64,000 nucleotides of DNA from the NCBI GenBank assembly GCA_964520985.1, contig CAZFPB010000001.1:620001-684000 (forward strand). Direction: 5' to 3'. A program made the translations under genes and the position numbers. Source of the stretch: CAYSGL01 sp964520985 (GTDB lineage: Bacteria; Pseudomonadota; Alphaproteobacteria; Micavibrionales; Micavibrionaceae). Under the pieces are notes generated by a model. It was not told the origin of the DNA, made no database searches, and saw nothing but the letters and a program-made list of their open reading frames with translations. Below are positions 1 to 8,354 of this stretch, in pieces (the first letter of the stretch is position 1; the number at the start of each line of letters is the position of its first letter).

Positions 1-507
1 TTGAGCCCGCTGGAAAGAGATCTGACCGCCCTGATTGACCCGATGGTGACTAACCTCGGCTTCAAACTGCTGTGGCTCGAGATGAAAGGCGGCATTCTCT
101 CGCTCAATTGCGAAAATGCCGATGGCAGCCGAATTACCTTGGATGACTGCGGTCGCGTGAGCCGCGCCGTGGGCACCATGCTCGAAGAAAAAGATCCGAT
201 CCCCGGCGCGTATACGCTGGAAGTCGGCTCCCCCGGCATCGACCGCCCGCTTTTTACGCAAGCCGACTATGAGCGCTTCAAAGGTCTGGAAGTCAAAGCC
301 GAGATTGATGAAGCCGCCGACGCCATCACGGGTCAGCGCCGCTTCAAAGGGATTATTAGCGGTGTGAAAGGCAGTCTCATTACCCTGACATGCCCCGACA
401 TCGGAGAGGTGGAATTGCCCCTCGATAGAATTCATAAGGCCAAACTGGTGATGAGCGATGAGCTGATCAAAGCCACCAAGCCGAAAGAAAAAGTAGTAAG
501 CGAATAA
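1..507 (+). CDS. rimP: Ribosome maturation factor RimP
   Basis: RimP assists maturation of the 30S ribosomal subunit in the cytoplasm. The 168-residue product shows the family hallmark SPGIDRPL at residues 77-84, an alpha/beta N-terminal half and a C-terminal SH3-like half ending in a charged tail. Length is in the normal range. The frame begins with TTG at the first base of the window, so the true start and ribosome-binding site may lie to the left and the N-terminus could be incomplete. It heads the rimP-nusA-infB operon, with nusA 38 bases downstream. Confidence 0.9.
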   Translation: MSPLERDLTALIDPMVTNLGFKLLWLEMKGGILSLNCENADGSRITLDDCGRVSRAVGTMLEEKDPIPGAYTLEVGSPGIDRPLFTQADYERFKGLEVKAEIDEAADAITGQRRFKGIISGVKGSLITLTCPDIGEVELPLDRIHKAKLVMSDELIKATKPKEKVVSE

Positions 508-544
508 CCTGATCTAAAGGACGTAAGGAAAAAAGGAAAAGACT

Positions 545-2068
545 ATGGAACTGTTGCAAGTTGCTGACACTGTCGCGAGAGAGAAAAATATCGACCGCGA
601 AATCGTTCTGGAAGCCATGGAAGAAGCGATCCAAAAAGCGGGCCGCTCCAAATATGGTCACGACCATGACATCCGCGCGCTGATCGACCGCAAGCACGGC
701 AGCATCGAGCTGAAGCGCTACCGCGAAGTCGTCGCCGATGCCGCCAGCATTGAGAATGAAGTCACGCAGCTAACCGTCGAGCAAGCCAAGCGCATCAAGC
801 CGGAAGCGCTTGCCGGGGAATTCATCGTCGATGAACTGCCGCCGCTGGACTTTGGCCGTATCGCCTCGCAGACCGCCAAACAGGTCATCATGCAGAAAAT
901 CCGCGAAGCCGAGCGCTCGCGCCAGTATGACGAATTCAAAGACCGCGTTGGCGAAATCATCAACGGTATCATCAAGCGCGTCGAATACGGCAACGCGACG
1001 ATCGATATCGGTGGTAAGGCCGAAGGCCTTCTGCGCCGCGATGAAAGCATTCCACGCGAGCATCTGAAAGTCGGCGACCGTGTACGTGCCGTTATCTATG
1101 ACGTGCGTGAAGAAATGCGCGGTCCGCAAATCTTCTTATCCCGTACCCACCCTGAATTCATGGCGAAACTGTTCATGCAGGAAGTGCCGGAAATTTATGA
1201 TGGCGTCATTGAAATCCTGCGCGTTGCCCGCGATCCGGGTAGCCGCGCGAAAATCGCCGTTGTCAGCCACGACCACTCGATCGACCCTGTCGGCGCGTGC
1301 GTTGGTATGCGCGGCTCACGCGTTCAGGCCGTTGTGGCTGAACTGCAAGGGGAGAAAATCGATATCATTCCATGGACGGAAGATCTCGCCAGCTTCATTA
1401 TTCAGGCCCTGCAACCCGCAGAAGTTTCGAAAGTGGTTCTGCACGAAGAAAAGCAACGCATGGATGTTGTGGTTGCTGAAGAGCAGCTCAGCCTCGCCAT
1501 CGGTCGCCGCGGTCAAAACGTCCGCCTCGCTTCGATGCTGTCGGGCTGGGATATTGACATCATGACCGATGCCGAAGAAGCCGAGCGCCGCGCGAATGAA
1601 TTCAAAACGCGCTCCGCCCTGTTCCTCGAAGCTCTGGATGTGGACGAAATGATCGCCCACGTGCTGATCGCCGAAGGCTTTACCAACATTCAGGAAGTGG
1701 CCGAAACGCCAATTCACGAGATGATGGCCATCGAAGGCTTCGATGCCGATATCGGTCAGGAACTGATCGACCGCGCCACCAACTGGCTCGCAGAAAAACA
1801 AAAAGAACTGGAAATCAAAACGGATGCCCTTGGCATTCAGGCTGATCTGGTGAATTTCGATGGCCTCGATGCCTCGACCATTATCAAGCTCGGTGAAAAC
1901 GGCGTGAAGAGCCTCGATGACCTGGCAGATCTGGCGAGCGACGAGCTGGTCGAAATCATGGGCGAAAACGTCATGACCAATAAAGATGCGGAAGCGCTGA
2001 TCATGCGCGCCCGCGCCCACTGGTTTACCGACGAAGACACTGCGGCCGAGCAAAGCGCCACAGCCTGA
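545..2068 (+). CDS. nusA: Transcription termination/antitermination factor NusA
   Basis: NusA binds RNA polymerase and nascent RNA and modulates pausing, termination and antitermination. The 507-residue protein has the N-terminal polymerase-binding domain (about 1-125), an S1 domain (about 135-200), two KH domains with GMRG at 254-257 and GRRG at 320-323, and two C-terminal acidic helix-hairpin-helix repeats (about 369-416 and 440-495). A purine-rich Shine-Dalgarno region (AAGGAAAAAAGGAAAAG) precedes the ATG. In most alphaproteobacteria a short YlxR gene follows nusA; here none is present before infB. Confidence 0.97.
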   Translation: MELLQVADTVAREKNIDREIVLEAMEEAIQKAGRSKYGHDHDIRALIDRKHGSIELKRYREVVADAASIENEVTQLTVEQAKRIKPEALAGEFIVDELPPLDFGRIASQTAKQVIMQKIREAERSRQYDEFKDRVGEIINGIIKRVEYGNATIDIGGKAEGLLRRDESIPREHLKVGDRVRAVIYDVREEMRGPQIFLSRTHPEFMAKLFMQEVPEIYDGVIEILRVARDPGSRAKIAVVSHDHSIDPVGACVGMRGSRVQAVVAELQGEKIDIIPWTEDLASFIIQALQPAEVSKVVLHEEKQRMDVVVAEEQLSLAIGRRGQNVRLASMLSGWDIDIMTDAEEAERRANEFKTRSALFLEALDVDEMIAHVLIAEGFTNIQEVAETPIHEMMAIEGFDADIGQELIDRATNWLAEKQKELEIKTDALGIQADLVNFDGLDASTIIKLGENGVKSLDDLADLASDELVEIMGENVMTNKDAEALIMRARAHWFTDEDTAAEQSATA

Positions 2069-2080
2069 TAAAAACATTGC

Positions 2081-2108
2081 TCCCCTTCCTTGATGTTGAG
2101 GAAGGGGA
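2081..2108 (+). promoter_or_regulatory. 10-bp perfect hairpin between nusA and infB
   Basis: TCCCCTTCCT (2081-2090) and AGGAAGGGGA (2099-2108) pair perfectly around an 8-base loop. No T-run follows (the next bases are TACTAGCC), so it does not look like an intrinsic terminator. It lies 12 bases after the nusA stop and 35 bases before the infB start, occupying the place where ylxR usually sits. Role inferred only: RNA processing, stability or attenuation within the operon. Confidence 0.6.
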
Positions 2109-2143
2109 TACTAGCCTACAGACAAGAATGAAGTGAAAAGCGA

Positions 2144-4666
2144 ATGAGCGACAGTAAAGAAAAAGACGGAAAAAAACCTTTGAGCCTCGGCGGTGAGAAA
2201 AAGACGCTGAGCCTGAAAGGCGGCGCGCTGCCAGCTGGCGGGCGCCCTTCCACGCGTGGCGGCCCGGTGGTGGAAGTCCGCCGTGTGCGCTCAGCCCGTC
2301 CGGAAACCCCTGCCGCCGCAGTCTCTGCGCCGATCAAGCCATCCGGTGTCGATCAGGAAACCAGCGACGCGTTGCGCAGCCTCACCGCCGATGAGCGCGA
2401 AGCCCGTGCCAAAGCGCTGCAGGAAGCGCTGGCCACGCCACGCAAGAAAACCATCACGGAAATGAACCGCGATCAAAAAACCTCGATCGACGCGCCCAAA
2501 GAAGAAAAGAAACTCGACGCCGATGAACTGCGTCGTCGCGAACTCGAAGAACTGCAACGCATCGAAGCCGAAGAAAAAGCCCGCGTCGCGCAGGTGGAAC
2601 AAAAGAACGCGCCGTTCGCCGTACGCGGCCCTGTCGGCACGGCCCCACCTATGGGCACGGCCGGTGTTCGCCGTCCGACCGACGAAGATGCCAGCCCGTT
2701 CCGGGCGCGCGAAAAGAAAGCGCCTGTGCGCCAGCCGCGCAATATTGACCGTCGTAACGGCGGCAAACTGACCGTCTCTCAAGTCTTGAGCGATAACTTT
2801 GAACGCGACCGCGCACCATCGCTCGCCGCGCAAAAACGCGCGCGCGAAAAAGCCCGCAAGATGGCCGGCCCGCAAGCCGCCGCACAAAAAGTCTACCGCG
2901 AAGTCATTATTCCTGAATCGATCACGGTGCAGGAACTGGCAAACCGCATGACCGAACGCGCCGGCGATGTCGTCAAATCCCTCATGAAAATGGGTGTGAT
3001 GGCGACGATGAACCATTCCATCGATGCCGACACGGCCGAGCTGATCGTGCATGAATTCGGCCACACCTTTAAACGCGTGACCGAAAGCGATGTGGTTGAT
3101 AGCCTGTTCGCCACCGCCGAAGTATCCGAAAATATGATGTTCCGTCCGCCGGTCGTCACCATCATGGGCCACGTCGATCACGGTAAAACCTCCCTGCTCG
3201 ATGCGTTGCGCATGACCGATGTCGTTGCGGGCGAAGCGGGCGGCATTACCCAGCATATCGGCGCCTACCAGATCGAAACCAAAGGTGGCAACAAGATCAC
3301 CTTCCTCGACACGCCGGGTCACGCTGCCTTTACCGAAATGCGCGCGCGTGGCGCGAACGTCACTGACATCGTCGTGCTGGTCGTTGCCGCCAACGATTCG
3401 ATCATGCCGCAAACGATTGAGGCGATTAACCACGCCAAAGCCGCCGGCGTGCCGATCATCGTCGCAATCAACAAGGTCGATCTGCACGATGCGAATCCGG
3501 ACAAGGTGAAAAAAGACCTGCTGCAATATGAAGTCGTGGTTGAAGACCTCGGCGGCGATGTGCAGGCCGTGGAGATTTCCGCGAAGAAAAAAATCAATCT
3601 CGACAAGCTGGAAGAAGCCATTCTTCTTCAGGCCGAAATTCTTGAACTCAGAGCCGATCCGTCCCGCGAAGCCGAAGGTGCCGTGGTCGAATCGAAAATG
3701 GAAACGGGCCGCGGTTCGGTTGCGACCGTTCTCGTTCAAAAAGGGACCCTGCGTCAGGGCGATATCTTCGTCGTCGGCGCCGAATGGGGCCGCGTGCGTG
3801 TACTGCTCGATGACAAAGGCCAGCAAATTCAGAGCGCCGAACCCGGTAAACCGGTTGAAGTTCTGGGTCTGCAAGGCACACCCGATGCTGGCGATATGTT
3901 GAACGTGGTGGAGAGCGAATCCCGCGCCCGTGAAATCGCCGAATTCCGCGCCCGAAAAAGACGCGAAAAAACCACCGCGTCCAGTGGCGCTGGTAAAACC
4001 TTCGATGAAATTCTCGCCGCGTCCAAAGCGCACGGCAAGAAATCCATCCTGCCGATCGTTATCAAAGGCGACGTGCACGGATCGGTCGAAGCCATCATCG
4101 GTTCACTCAACAAAATGGTCGAAGACAGTCTTGAAATCGGCGTGCAGATTCTGCACAGCGGCGTCGGCGCCATCACTGAATCTGACATCACGCTGGCCAA
4201 GGCGTCGAACGCCATGGTCATCGGCTTTAACGTCCGCGCCAATGCGCAGGCCCGTCAACAGGCCGAACGCGAGAAAGTTAATATCAGCTACTACAACATC
4301 ATCTACAACGTCATCGATGATGCCAAAGCGATCCTCTCAGGCATGCTCTCGCCGAGCAAGCGCGAAGAATATCTGGGTCAGGCTGAAATCCGTCAGGTCT
4401 TCAACATCACCAAGGTCGGCAAGATCGCCGGATGTATGGTTACCACCGGCTCGGTCAAACGCGGCGCGGGTGTCCGCCTGCTGCGCGACAACGTCGTCAT
4501 TCACGACAATGGCGTGTTGAAAACGCTCAAACGCATGAAGGACGAAGTCAAGGAAGTCAAAGAAGGCATGGAATGCGGTATGGCCTTTGAAAACTTCGAA
4601 GACCTCAAAGAAGGCGACATCATCGAATGCTTCGAAGTCGTCGAGGAAGCCCGTAAACTGGCGTAA
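2144..4666 (+). CDS. infB: Translation initiation factor IF-2
   Basis: IF-2 is the GTPase that places initiator tRNA on the 30S subunit. The 840-residue protein has a long charged N-terminal region (about 1-245), an IF2_N domain starting near residue 249 (VIIPESITVQELANRM), and the GTPase domain with G1 GHVDHGKTS near 341-349, G3 DTPGHAAF and G4 NKVD, followed by the beta-barrel and C-terminal initiator-tRNA-binding domains. Length is normal for the class. The Shine-Dalgarno sequence is weak (GAAGTGAAAAGCG). It lies in the nusA-infB-rbfA order. Confidence 0.97.
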   Translation: MSDSKEKDGKKPLSLGGEKKTLSLKGGALPAGGRPSTRGGPVVEVRRVRSARPETPAAAVSAPIKPSGVDQETSDALRSLTADEREARAKALQEALATPRKKTITEMNRDQKTSIDAPKEEKKLDADELRRRELEELQRIEAEEKARVAQVEQKNAPFAVRGPVGTAPPMGTAGVRRPTDEDASPFRAREKKAPVRQPRNIDRRNGGKLTVSQVLSDNFERDRAPSLAAQKRAREKARKMAGPQAAAQKVYREVIIPESITVQELANRMTERAGDVVKSLMKMGVMATMNHSIDADTAELIVHEFGHTFKRVTESDVVDSLFATAEVSENMMFRPPVVTIMGHVDHGKTSLLDALRMTDVVAGEAGGITQHIGAYQIETKGGNKITFLDTPGHAAFTEMRARGANVTDIVVLVVAANDSIMPQTIEAINHAKAAGVPIIVAINKVDLHDANPDKVKKDLLQYEVVVEDLGGDVQAVEISAKKKINLDKLEEAILLQAEILELRADPSREAEGAVVESKMETGRGSVATVLVQKGTLRQGDIFVVGAEWGRVRVLLDDKGQQIQSAEPGKPVEVLGLQGTPDAGDMLNVVESESRAREIAEFRARKRREKTTASSGAGKTFDEILAASKAHGKKSILPIVIKGDVHGSVEAIIGSLNKMVEDSLEIGVQILHSGVGAITESDITLAKASNAMVIGFNVRANAQARQQAEREKVNISYYNIIYNVIDDAKAILSGMLSPSKREEYLGQAEIRQVFNITKVGKIAGCMVTTGSVKRGAGVRLLRDNVVIHDNGVLKTLKRMKDEVKEVKEGMECGMAFENFEDLKEGDIIECFEVVEEARKLA

Positions 4667-4676
4667 GGGTATAAGT

Positions 4677-5114
4677 ATGGTCAACAAAAAGCTTCTTTCG
4701 CATGGATTTAATACTGGCGCTAACGGGCATCTGGAAGATTATCTAGAAGCAACGGGGCGGCTGGAAGCTTTCGACATAAACGAGCAGGATGAAATATTTT
4801 TGCTGACATCAATGCAACAAAAGGAGTTCTTTGAATTCTCCTTAAGTTTATTTGTTGAAGCAGAACTTCCCGTAGAAAGTTTAAACGAAGAGTTTTTCCA
4901 GGCTAAAAACGCCCATAGAAAACAATGGGGCGATAATCCGCCTGAACCCGTTGTTCAAACAATCGGCTTTGTCAAACTGACAGACAACAATACGATTATG
5001 GCGTCAACGGCTGATGGAGAAGTTATTTCTTCGGAAGATATTGAAGACGTGTTGGGCGTTAATGAACAAACGTTACTGAATATTATGAACAGGCCTAAAC
5101 CAAAGTTGCATTAA
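4677..5114 (+). CDS. Unknown 145-residue protein between infB and rbfA
   Basis: The ATG at 4677 is 10 bases after the infB stop, and the stop codon overlaps the rbfA start (TAATG), so the gene is embedded in the operon. The product is acidic, soluble-looking, without signal peptide or membrane segment. The N-terminal half is rich in Phe, Glu and Leu; the C-terminal third resembles a small mixed alpha/beta domain. Codon use is more AT-rich than infB or truB on either side, which may point to later acquisition. The frame is open further upstream (to 4587), but that would overlap infB. I do not recognise the family. Confidence 0.75.
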   Translation: MVNKKLLSHGFNTGANGHLEDYLEATGRLEAFDINEQDEIFLLTSMQQKEFFEFSLSLFVEAELPVESLNEEFFQAKNAHRKQWGDNPPEPVVQTIGFVKLTDNNTIMASTADGEVISSEDIEDVLGVNEQTLLNIMNRPKPKLH

Positions 5115-5494
5115 TGAAAAATTCCACCAACCAGCCATCGCAACGTCAGCTCCGCGTCGGAGAACAGATTCGCCACATCATCGGCGAGACGCTGCTGCGC
5201 GGGAATTTCAAAGACCCGATGCTGCTGGATGCCAGCCGTGTCACGGTCAGCGAAGTACGCGTCTCGCCCGACCTGAAACATGCCACCGCCTACATCATGT
5301 CACTGGGCGGTGAAGGCATCGAACAATTCCTGCCCGCGCTGAACGGCGCGGCAGCAATCTTTCAAAAAGACATCGGTCGCAACGCCGAATTAAAATTCAC
5401 GCCCAAAGTCAGCTTCCGCCTCGATACCAGCTTCGATAATGCGCAGCGTCTGGAAGGCATCCTCAGCACCCTCAAATATTCCGAACAAGAGTAA
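5114..5494 (+). CDS. rbfA: Ribosome-binding factor A
   Basis: RbfA is a KH-fold protein needed for late 16S rRNA 5'-end maturation and cold growth. The 126-residue product has the expected N-terminus (RQLRVGEQIRHIIGETL), the VSEVRVSPDLKHA motif, and a C-terminal RLDTSFDNAQRLEGIL segment. Its ATG shares a base with the preceding stop (TAATG), suggesting translational coupling. truB begins 3 bases after its stop. Confidence 0.95.
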   Translation: MKNSTNQPSQRQLRVGEQIRHIIGETLLRGNFKDPMLLDASRVTVSEVRVSPDLKHATAYIMSLGGEGIEQFLPALNGAAAIFQKDIGRNAELKFTPKVSFRLDTSFDNAQRLEGILSTLKYSEQE

Positions 5495-5497
5495 GCC

Positions 5498-6436
5498 ATG
5501 GCCCGCCGCAAAAAAGGCAATCCCATCAGCGGATGGATCAATCTGCACAAGCCGGTGGGCATGACATCGAACCAGGCGCTCGGCGCGGTGAAACGCATTC
5601 TCAATCCGCAAAAAGCGGGGCACGCCGGCACGCTCGACCCGCTGGCATCGGGCGTATTGCCCATCGCCCTCGGCGAAGCCACCAAGACCGTCCCCTACAT
5701 TCAGGACGCGATGAAAACCTACCGCTTCACCGTCACGTGGGGAGAGCAGCGCACCACCGATGATGCCGAAGGCGCCGCCGTGGCGACATCCGATCTACGT
5801 CCGACACAAGCCGCCATCGAAGCCCTGCTTCCGGAATTCATCGGCGAGATCGAACAGACCCCGCCGCAATTCTCGGCCATCAAAATTAACGGCGAGCGCG
5901 CCTATGACCTCGCCCGTGGCGGCGAAACTGTCGAGATCGCGTCGCGCCCGGTTTATATCGAAACCTTCACTGTCGTTGAACACACACCCGAGAAAACCGC
6001 CTTCGAATGCTATTGCGGCAAAGGCACCTATGTTCGCTCCCTTGCCCGCGATATGGGCCAGAAACTGGGCTGTTACGGCTATATTAGCCTGCTGGAGCGC
6101 ACCGGCGTCGGCGGCATGACGTTGGAAAACGCTATTTCTCTGGACTTTTTGCAGGATATGGACGATAACACCCCGCAAAGTGGCTATCTGATGCCTCTTA
6201 CGACCGCCCTGGACGACATCCCGGTGCTGGCCTTGAGAAGCGAAGAAGCCGCCCGACTGAAGAACGGGAATACTCTGCTCTTTGTCGCCAAACCCGATCA
6301 GGACCGCCTCGCGAATCTTGGTCTCGATGGAGACAATCAGGGAGCAATCGTTCTGGCCACCTATGACGGCAAAGCGCTTGCGATGCTGACCATGGATGGT
6401 CCGGAAGTAAAGCCGGTGCGTATTTTTAACTTTTAA
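5498..6436 (+). CDS. truB: tRNA pseudouridine(55) synthase TruB
   Basis: TruB converts U55 in the tRNA T-loop to pseudouridine. The 312-residue product carries the catalytic-loop motif GHAGTLDPLASGVLPI near residues 41-56, whose Asp is the nucleophile in the family, followed by GEATKTVPYI and the YVRSLARDMG region. Normal length, including the C-terminal PUA-like part. It lies in the usual order rbfA-truB-rpsO, with a good AGGAG site for rpsO immediately after its stop. Confidence 0.96.
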   Translation: MARRKKGNPISGWINLHKPVGMTSNQALGAVKRILNPQKAGHAGTLDPLASGVLPIALGEATKTVPYIQDAMKTYRFTVTWGEQRTTDDAEGAAVATSDLRPTQAAIEALLPEFIGEIEQTPPQFSAIKINGERAYDLARGGETVEIASRPVYIETFTVVEHTPEKTAFECYCGKGTYVRSLARDMGQKLGCYGYISLLERTGVGGMTLENAISLDFLQDMDDNTPQSGYLMPLTTALDDIPVLALRSEEAARLKNGNTLLFVAKPDQDRLANLGLDGDNQGAIVLATYDGKALAMLTMDGPEVKPVRIFNF

Positions 6437-6450
6437 CATAGGAGAAAACG

Positions 6451-6720
6451 ATGTCGATAGCACCAGACCGCAAAGCGGTTGTGATTAAAGAAAATGCAAC
6501 GAAACAGGGCGACACTGGTTCGCCGGAAGTTCAAGTTGCGATCCTGACCGAGCGTATCAACAACCTCTCGGAACACATGCAGGCAAACAAAAAAGATTTC
6601 GGCTCACGCCGCGGTCTGCTGAAAATGGTGGCCCTGCGCCGCAAGCTGCTTGACTACGTCAAGGGCAAGAGCGAAACCCGCTACCAGCAGATGCTCGAGA
6701 AAAACAACATCCGCCGCTAG
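6451..6720 (+). CDS. rpsO: 30S ribosomal protein S15
   Basis: The 89-residue product is S15, which binds the central domain of 16S rRNA. Conserved features include the GDTGSPEVQVAILTERI stretch, the LSEHMQANKKDF segment, and RRGLLKMVALRRKLLDYV followed by YQQMLEKNNIRR at the C-terminus. Length is exactly that of the family. The Shine-Dalgarno AGGAG lies 7 bases before the ATG. An intrinsic terminator follows directly, separating this block from pnp, which in many bacteria is adjacent. Confidence 0.98.
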   Translation: MSIAPDRKAVVIKENATKQGDTGSPEVQVAILTERINNLSEHMQANKKDFGSRRGLLKMVALRRKLLDYVKGKSETRYQQMLEKNNIRR

Positions 6721-6745
6721 GCTTGTTGATTTCGAAAAAAGTTCC

Positions 6746-6777
6746 AAAACCCCCGCTCTTTTGCGGGGATTTTTTTG
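6746..6777 (+). terminator. Intrinsic terminator after rpsO
   Basis: Stem CCCCGC (6751-6756) / GCGGGG (6763-6768) with loop TCTTTT, followed by ATTTTTTT. The A-run before the stem can extend the pairing. It probably ends the rimP-rpsO transcript. Confidence 0.9.
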
Positions 6778-6888
6778 GTTACATGCCTGATACACTTCGC
6801 CCCGAAATCGCCCCGCAATGCTCATGAAGTTGTCGGCTTGAGTCACCACATTGCTTTCACAACTGGAAATCAAAAAGGAGATTTAATC

Positions 6889-7227
6889 ATGACAAAAGTT
6901 GATGCACTGAAAAACACCGCGTTTGGCCTTTTCCTCGCAGGCACTGTTGCCTTCCCGGCCGCTGTCTATGCTGAAAGTGCCAAAGTCGATCATTCCGCTT
7001 CGGCCAGCACGGGCGTAACCCAAACGCAATTCAACCAGGCTGACGTCGATAAATCGGGCAGCCTCACCGACAAAGAATATGAAACCTTTGCCGATGCCCA
7101 GGAAAGCGCGGGTATCGACCTCGCCAGCGATTTTGACGATCTCGATACCAACAAGGACGACACACTGACGGTAGCTGAATTCACCGCTCAGAAACATGAC
7201 GCCAAAGGCGTAGATGATAACCGTTAA
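6889..7227 (+). CDS. Exported EF-hand protein
   Basis: The 112-residue product has a predicted Sec signal peptide (hydrophobic core GLFLAGTVAFPAAVYA, cleavage likely after AVYA) and two EF-hand loops: DVDKSGSLTDKEY and DLDTNKDDTLTVAEF. These match the D-x-D-x-S/N-G pattern of calcium ligands, so a periplasmic Ca2+-binding role is likely. The start is set by AAAAAGGAG at 6872-6880; the frame is open upstream to 6775 but lacks a site there. A second EF-hand gene lies downstream at 7364. Confidence 0.85.
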   Translation: MTKVDALKNTAFGLFLAGTVAFPAAVYAESAKVDHSASASTGVTQTQFNQADVDKSGSLTDKEYETFADAQESAGIDLASDFDDLDTNKDDTLTVAEFTAQKHDAKGVDDNR

Positions 7228-7249
7228 TCGGTTATTATACTCCCTCAAG

Positions 7250-7278
7250 CAAAATCCCCTCTTTTTGAGGGGATTTTG
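7250..7278 (+). terminator. Intrinsic terminator, 12-bp stem
   Basis: CAAAATCCCCTC (7250-7261) pairs perfectly with GAGGGGATTTTG (7267-7278) around TTTTT. The A/T ends provide a T-rich 3' arm. It ends the transcript of the first EF-hand gene and is near-symmetric, so could act in both directions. Confidence 0.85.
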
Positions 7279-7363
7279 TGTATGGGGATAACTTATTTTT
7301 GATGAAACCATTTGGCTTGTGAGCCGTAGGCTTAATGACACTCACGCAAAAAAGGAGGTCATC

Positions 7364-7669
7364 ATGTCTAGAACACTCGCACTTCTCGGAGCTGTTACTC
7401 TCATCGCCCTGCCCGCTTCGGCAGCCTTACACAATACACCGCCTAAATATGGTCAGGTAATCCTTACCGTTGATACGCATTTCGCGCTCGCCGATCAGGA
7501 TAAGTCAGACACATTGAGCTTGGGCGAATATGTGGCTGTCAGCCATAAGATGAAAGAACAGGCGGCAGACGAAGCCCGCATGGACTTCATCGCCATGGAT
7601 ATGAACGACGATGGACTTGTCAGCCTCGATGAATTCTACGGCGAGATGCCATCTGACCTGACGGTGTAA
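7364..7669 (+). CDS. Exported EF-hand protein, second copy
   Basis: The 101-residue product has a short signal peptide (LALLGAVTLIALPASA, cleavage after ASA) and two EF-hand loops, DQDKSDTLSLGEY and DMNDDGLVSLDEF. The first loop has Asp where Gly is usual at position 6, so its Ca2+ affinity may be reduced. An AAAGGAGG Shine-Dalgarno lies before ATG 7364. It is related in layout to the gene at 6889 but has only modest identity. Its stop abuts the convergent gpmA stop with no space. Confidence 0.85.
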   Translation: MSRTLALLGAVTLIALPASAALHNTPPKYGQVILTVDTHFALADQDKSDTLSLGEYVAVSHKMKEQAADEARMDFIAMDMNDDGLVSLDEFYGEMPSDLTV

Positions 7670-8293
7670 TTACTTCAGCATATACCGCTTGATAATAACA
7701 CCGTCTTCCATTTCAAAAACGACCGGCACGCCGGTTTCCATTTCGGCCGCATTAATCGTTTCGGGCGTCTCGGCGCCGATAATGATCAGCAAGGCGCGCA
7801 GCGAGTTACCATGCGCGGCGACAAGGATATTTTTACCTTCATCGAGCAGCGGTTTGATATTGGCTTCATAATACGGACGCACGCGTTTTTCCACGACATC
7901 CTGCAGACACTCGCCGCCCGGAGGGGCAACATCATACGAGCGGCGCCAGATATGCACCTGCTCATCGCCATACTTGGCACGGGTTTCATCTTTATCAAGG
8001 CCGGTCAGGTCGCCGTAATCACGCTCGCGCAGATCGTCATGGCGGACCATCGTGTGAATAAGATGAGATTGACCCGCTTCGGTCAGCGCAATTTCTGCCG
8101 TATGCATGGCGCGCTTCAGCGTGCTGGTGAACGCCTGATTAAACTGAATGCTGGCATTTTTCAGGCGTTCGCCCGCGCCTTTGGCTTCTTCCCGGCCCAG
8201 ATCCGATAGATCGACATCTTTAAAACCGGTAAAGCGGTTCTCCAGATTCCATTGCGATTGGCCGTGGCGGAGAAGGACGAGGTAGTGTTTCAT
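7670..8293 (-). CDS. gpmA: 2,3-bisphosphoglycerate-dependent phosphoglycerate mutase
   Basis: Interconverts 3- and 2-phosphoglycerate in glycolysis. The 207-residue product has the phosphohistidine motif LRHGQSQWN (His10), RFTGFKDVDLSDLG, RERDYGDLTG with the catalytic Glu, WRRSYDVAPPGGE, and AAHGNSLRAL with the second catalytic His. This is the short form usual in alphaproteobacteria (E. coli GpmA is about 250). The Shine-Dalgarno-like AGGG lies within a leader hairpin (8301-8332). Confidence 0.95.
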   Translation of the reverse strand: MKHYLVLLRHGQSQWNLENRFTGFKDVDLSDLGREEAKGAGERLKNASIQFNQAFTSTLKRAMHTAEIALTEAGQSHLIHTMVRHDDLRERDYGDLTGLDKDETRAKYGDEQVHIWRRSYDVAPPGGECLQDVVEKRVRPYYEANIKPLLDEGKNILVAAHGNSLRALLIIIGAETPETINAAEMETGVPVVFEMEDGVIIKRYMLK

Positions 8294-8300
8294 GATAATG

Positions 8301-8332
8301 GCACCCTGCTGTTGATTTCCAGCAGGATGCCA
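8301..8332 (-). promoter_or_regulatory. Leader hairpin covering the gpmA ribosome-binding region
   Basis: On the minus strand GGCATCCTGCTG pairs with CAGCAGGGTGCC (one mismatch in 12) around GAAATCAA; the start codon follows 7 bases later. The only Shine-Dalgarno-like bases (AGGG) are in the 3' arm. No T-run follows. Inference: the structure may tune gpmA translation or mark the end of the upstream microprotein transcript. Confidence 0.5.
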
Positions 8333-8354
8333 TCAGGAACGGTTCGGATCAATC

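Noticed and set aside
2081..2108. Considered as a terminator after nusA
   Set aside because: No T-run follows the stem, so it was listed as a hairpin of unknown role instead.
2291..4078. Long minus-strand open frame across infB (about 595 codons)
   Set aside because: Antisense to infB with no recognisable motif; a frame-shadow effect of GC-rich third positions.
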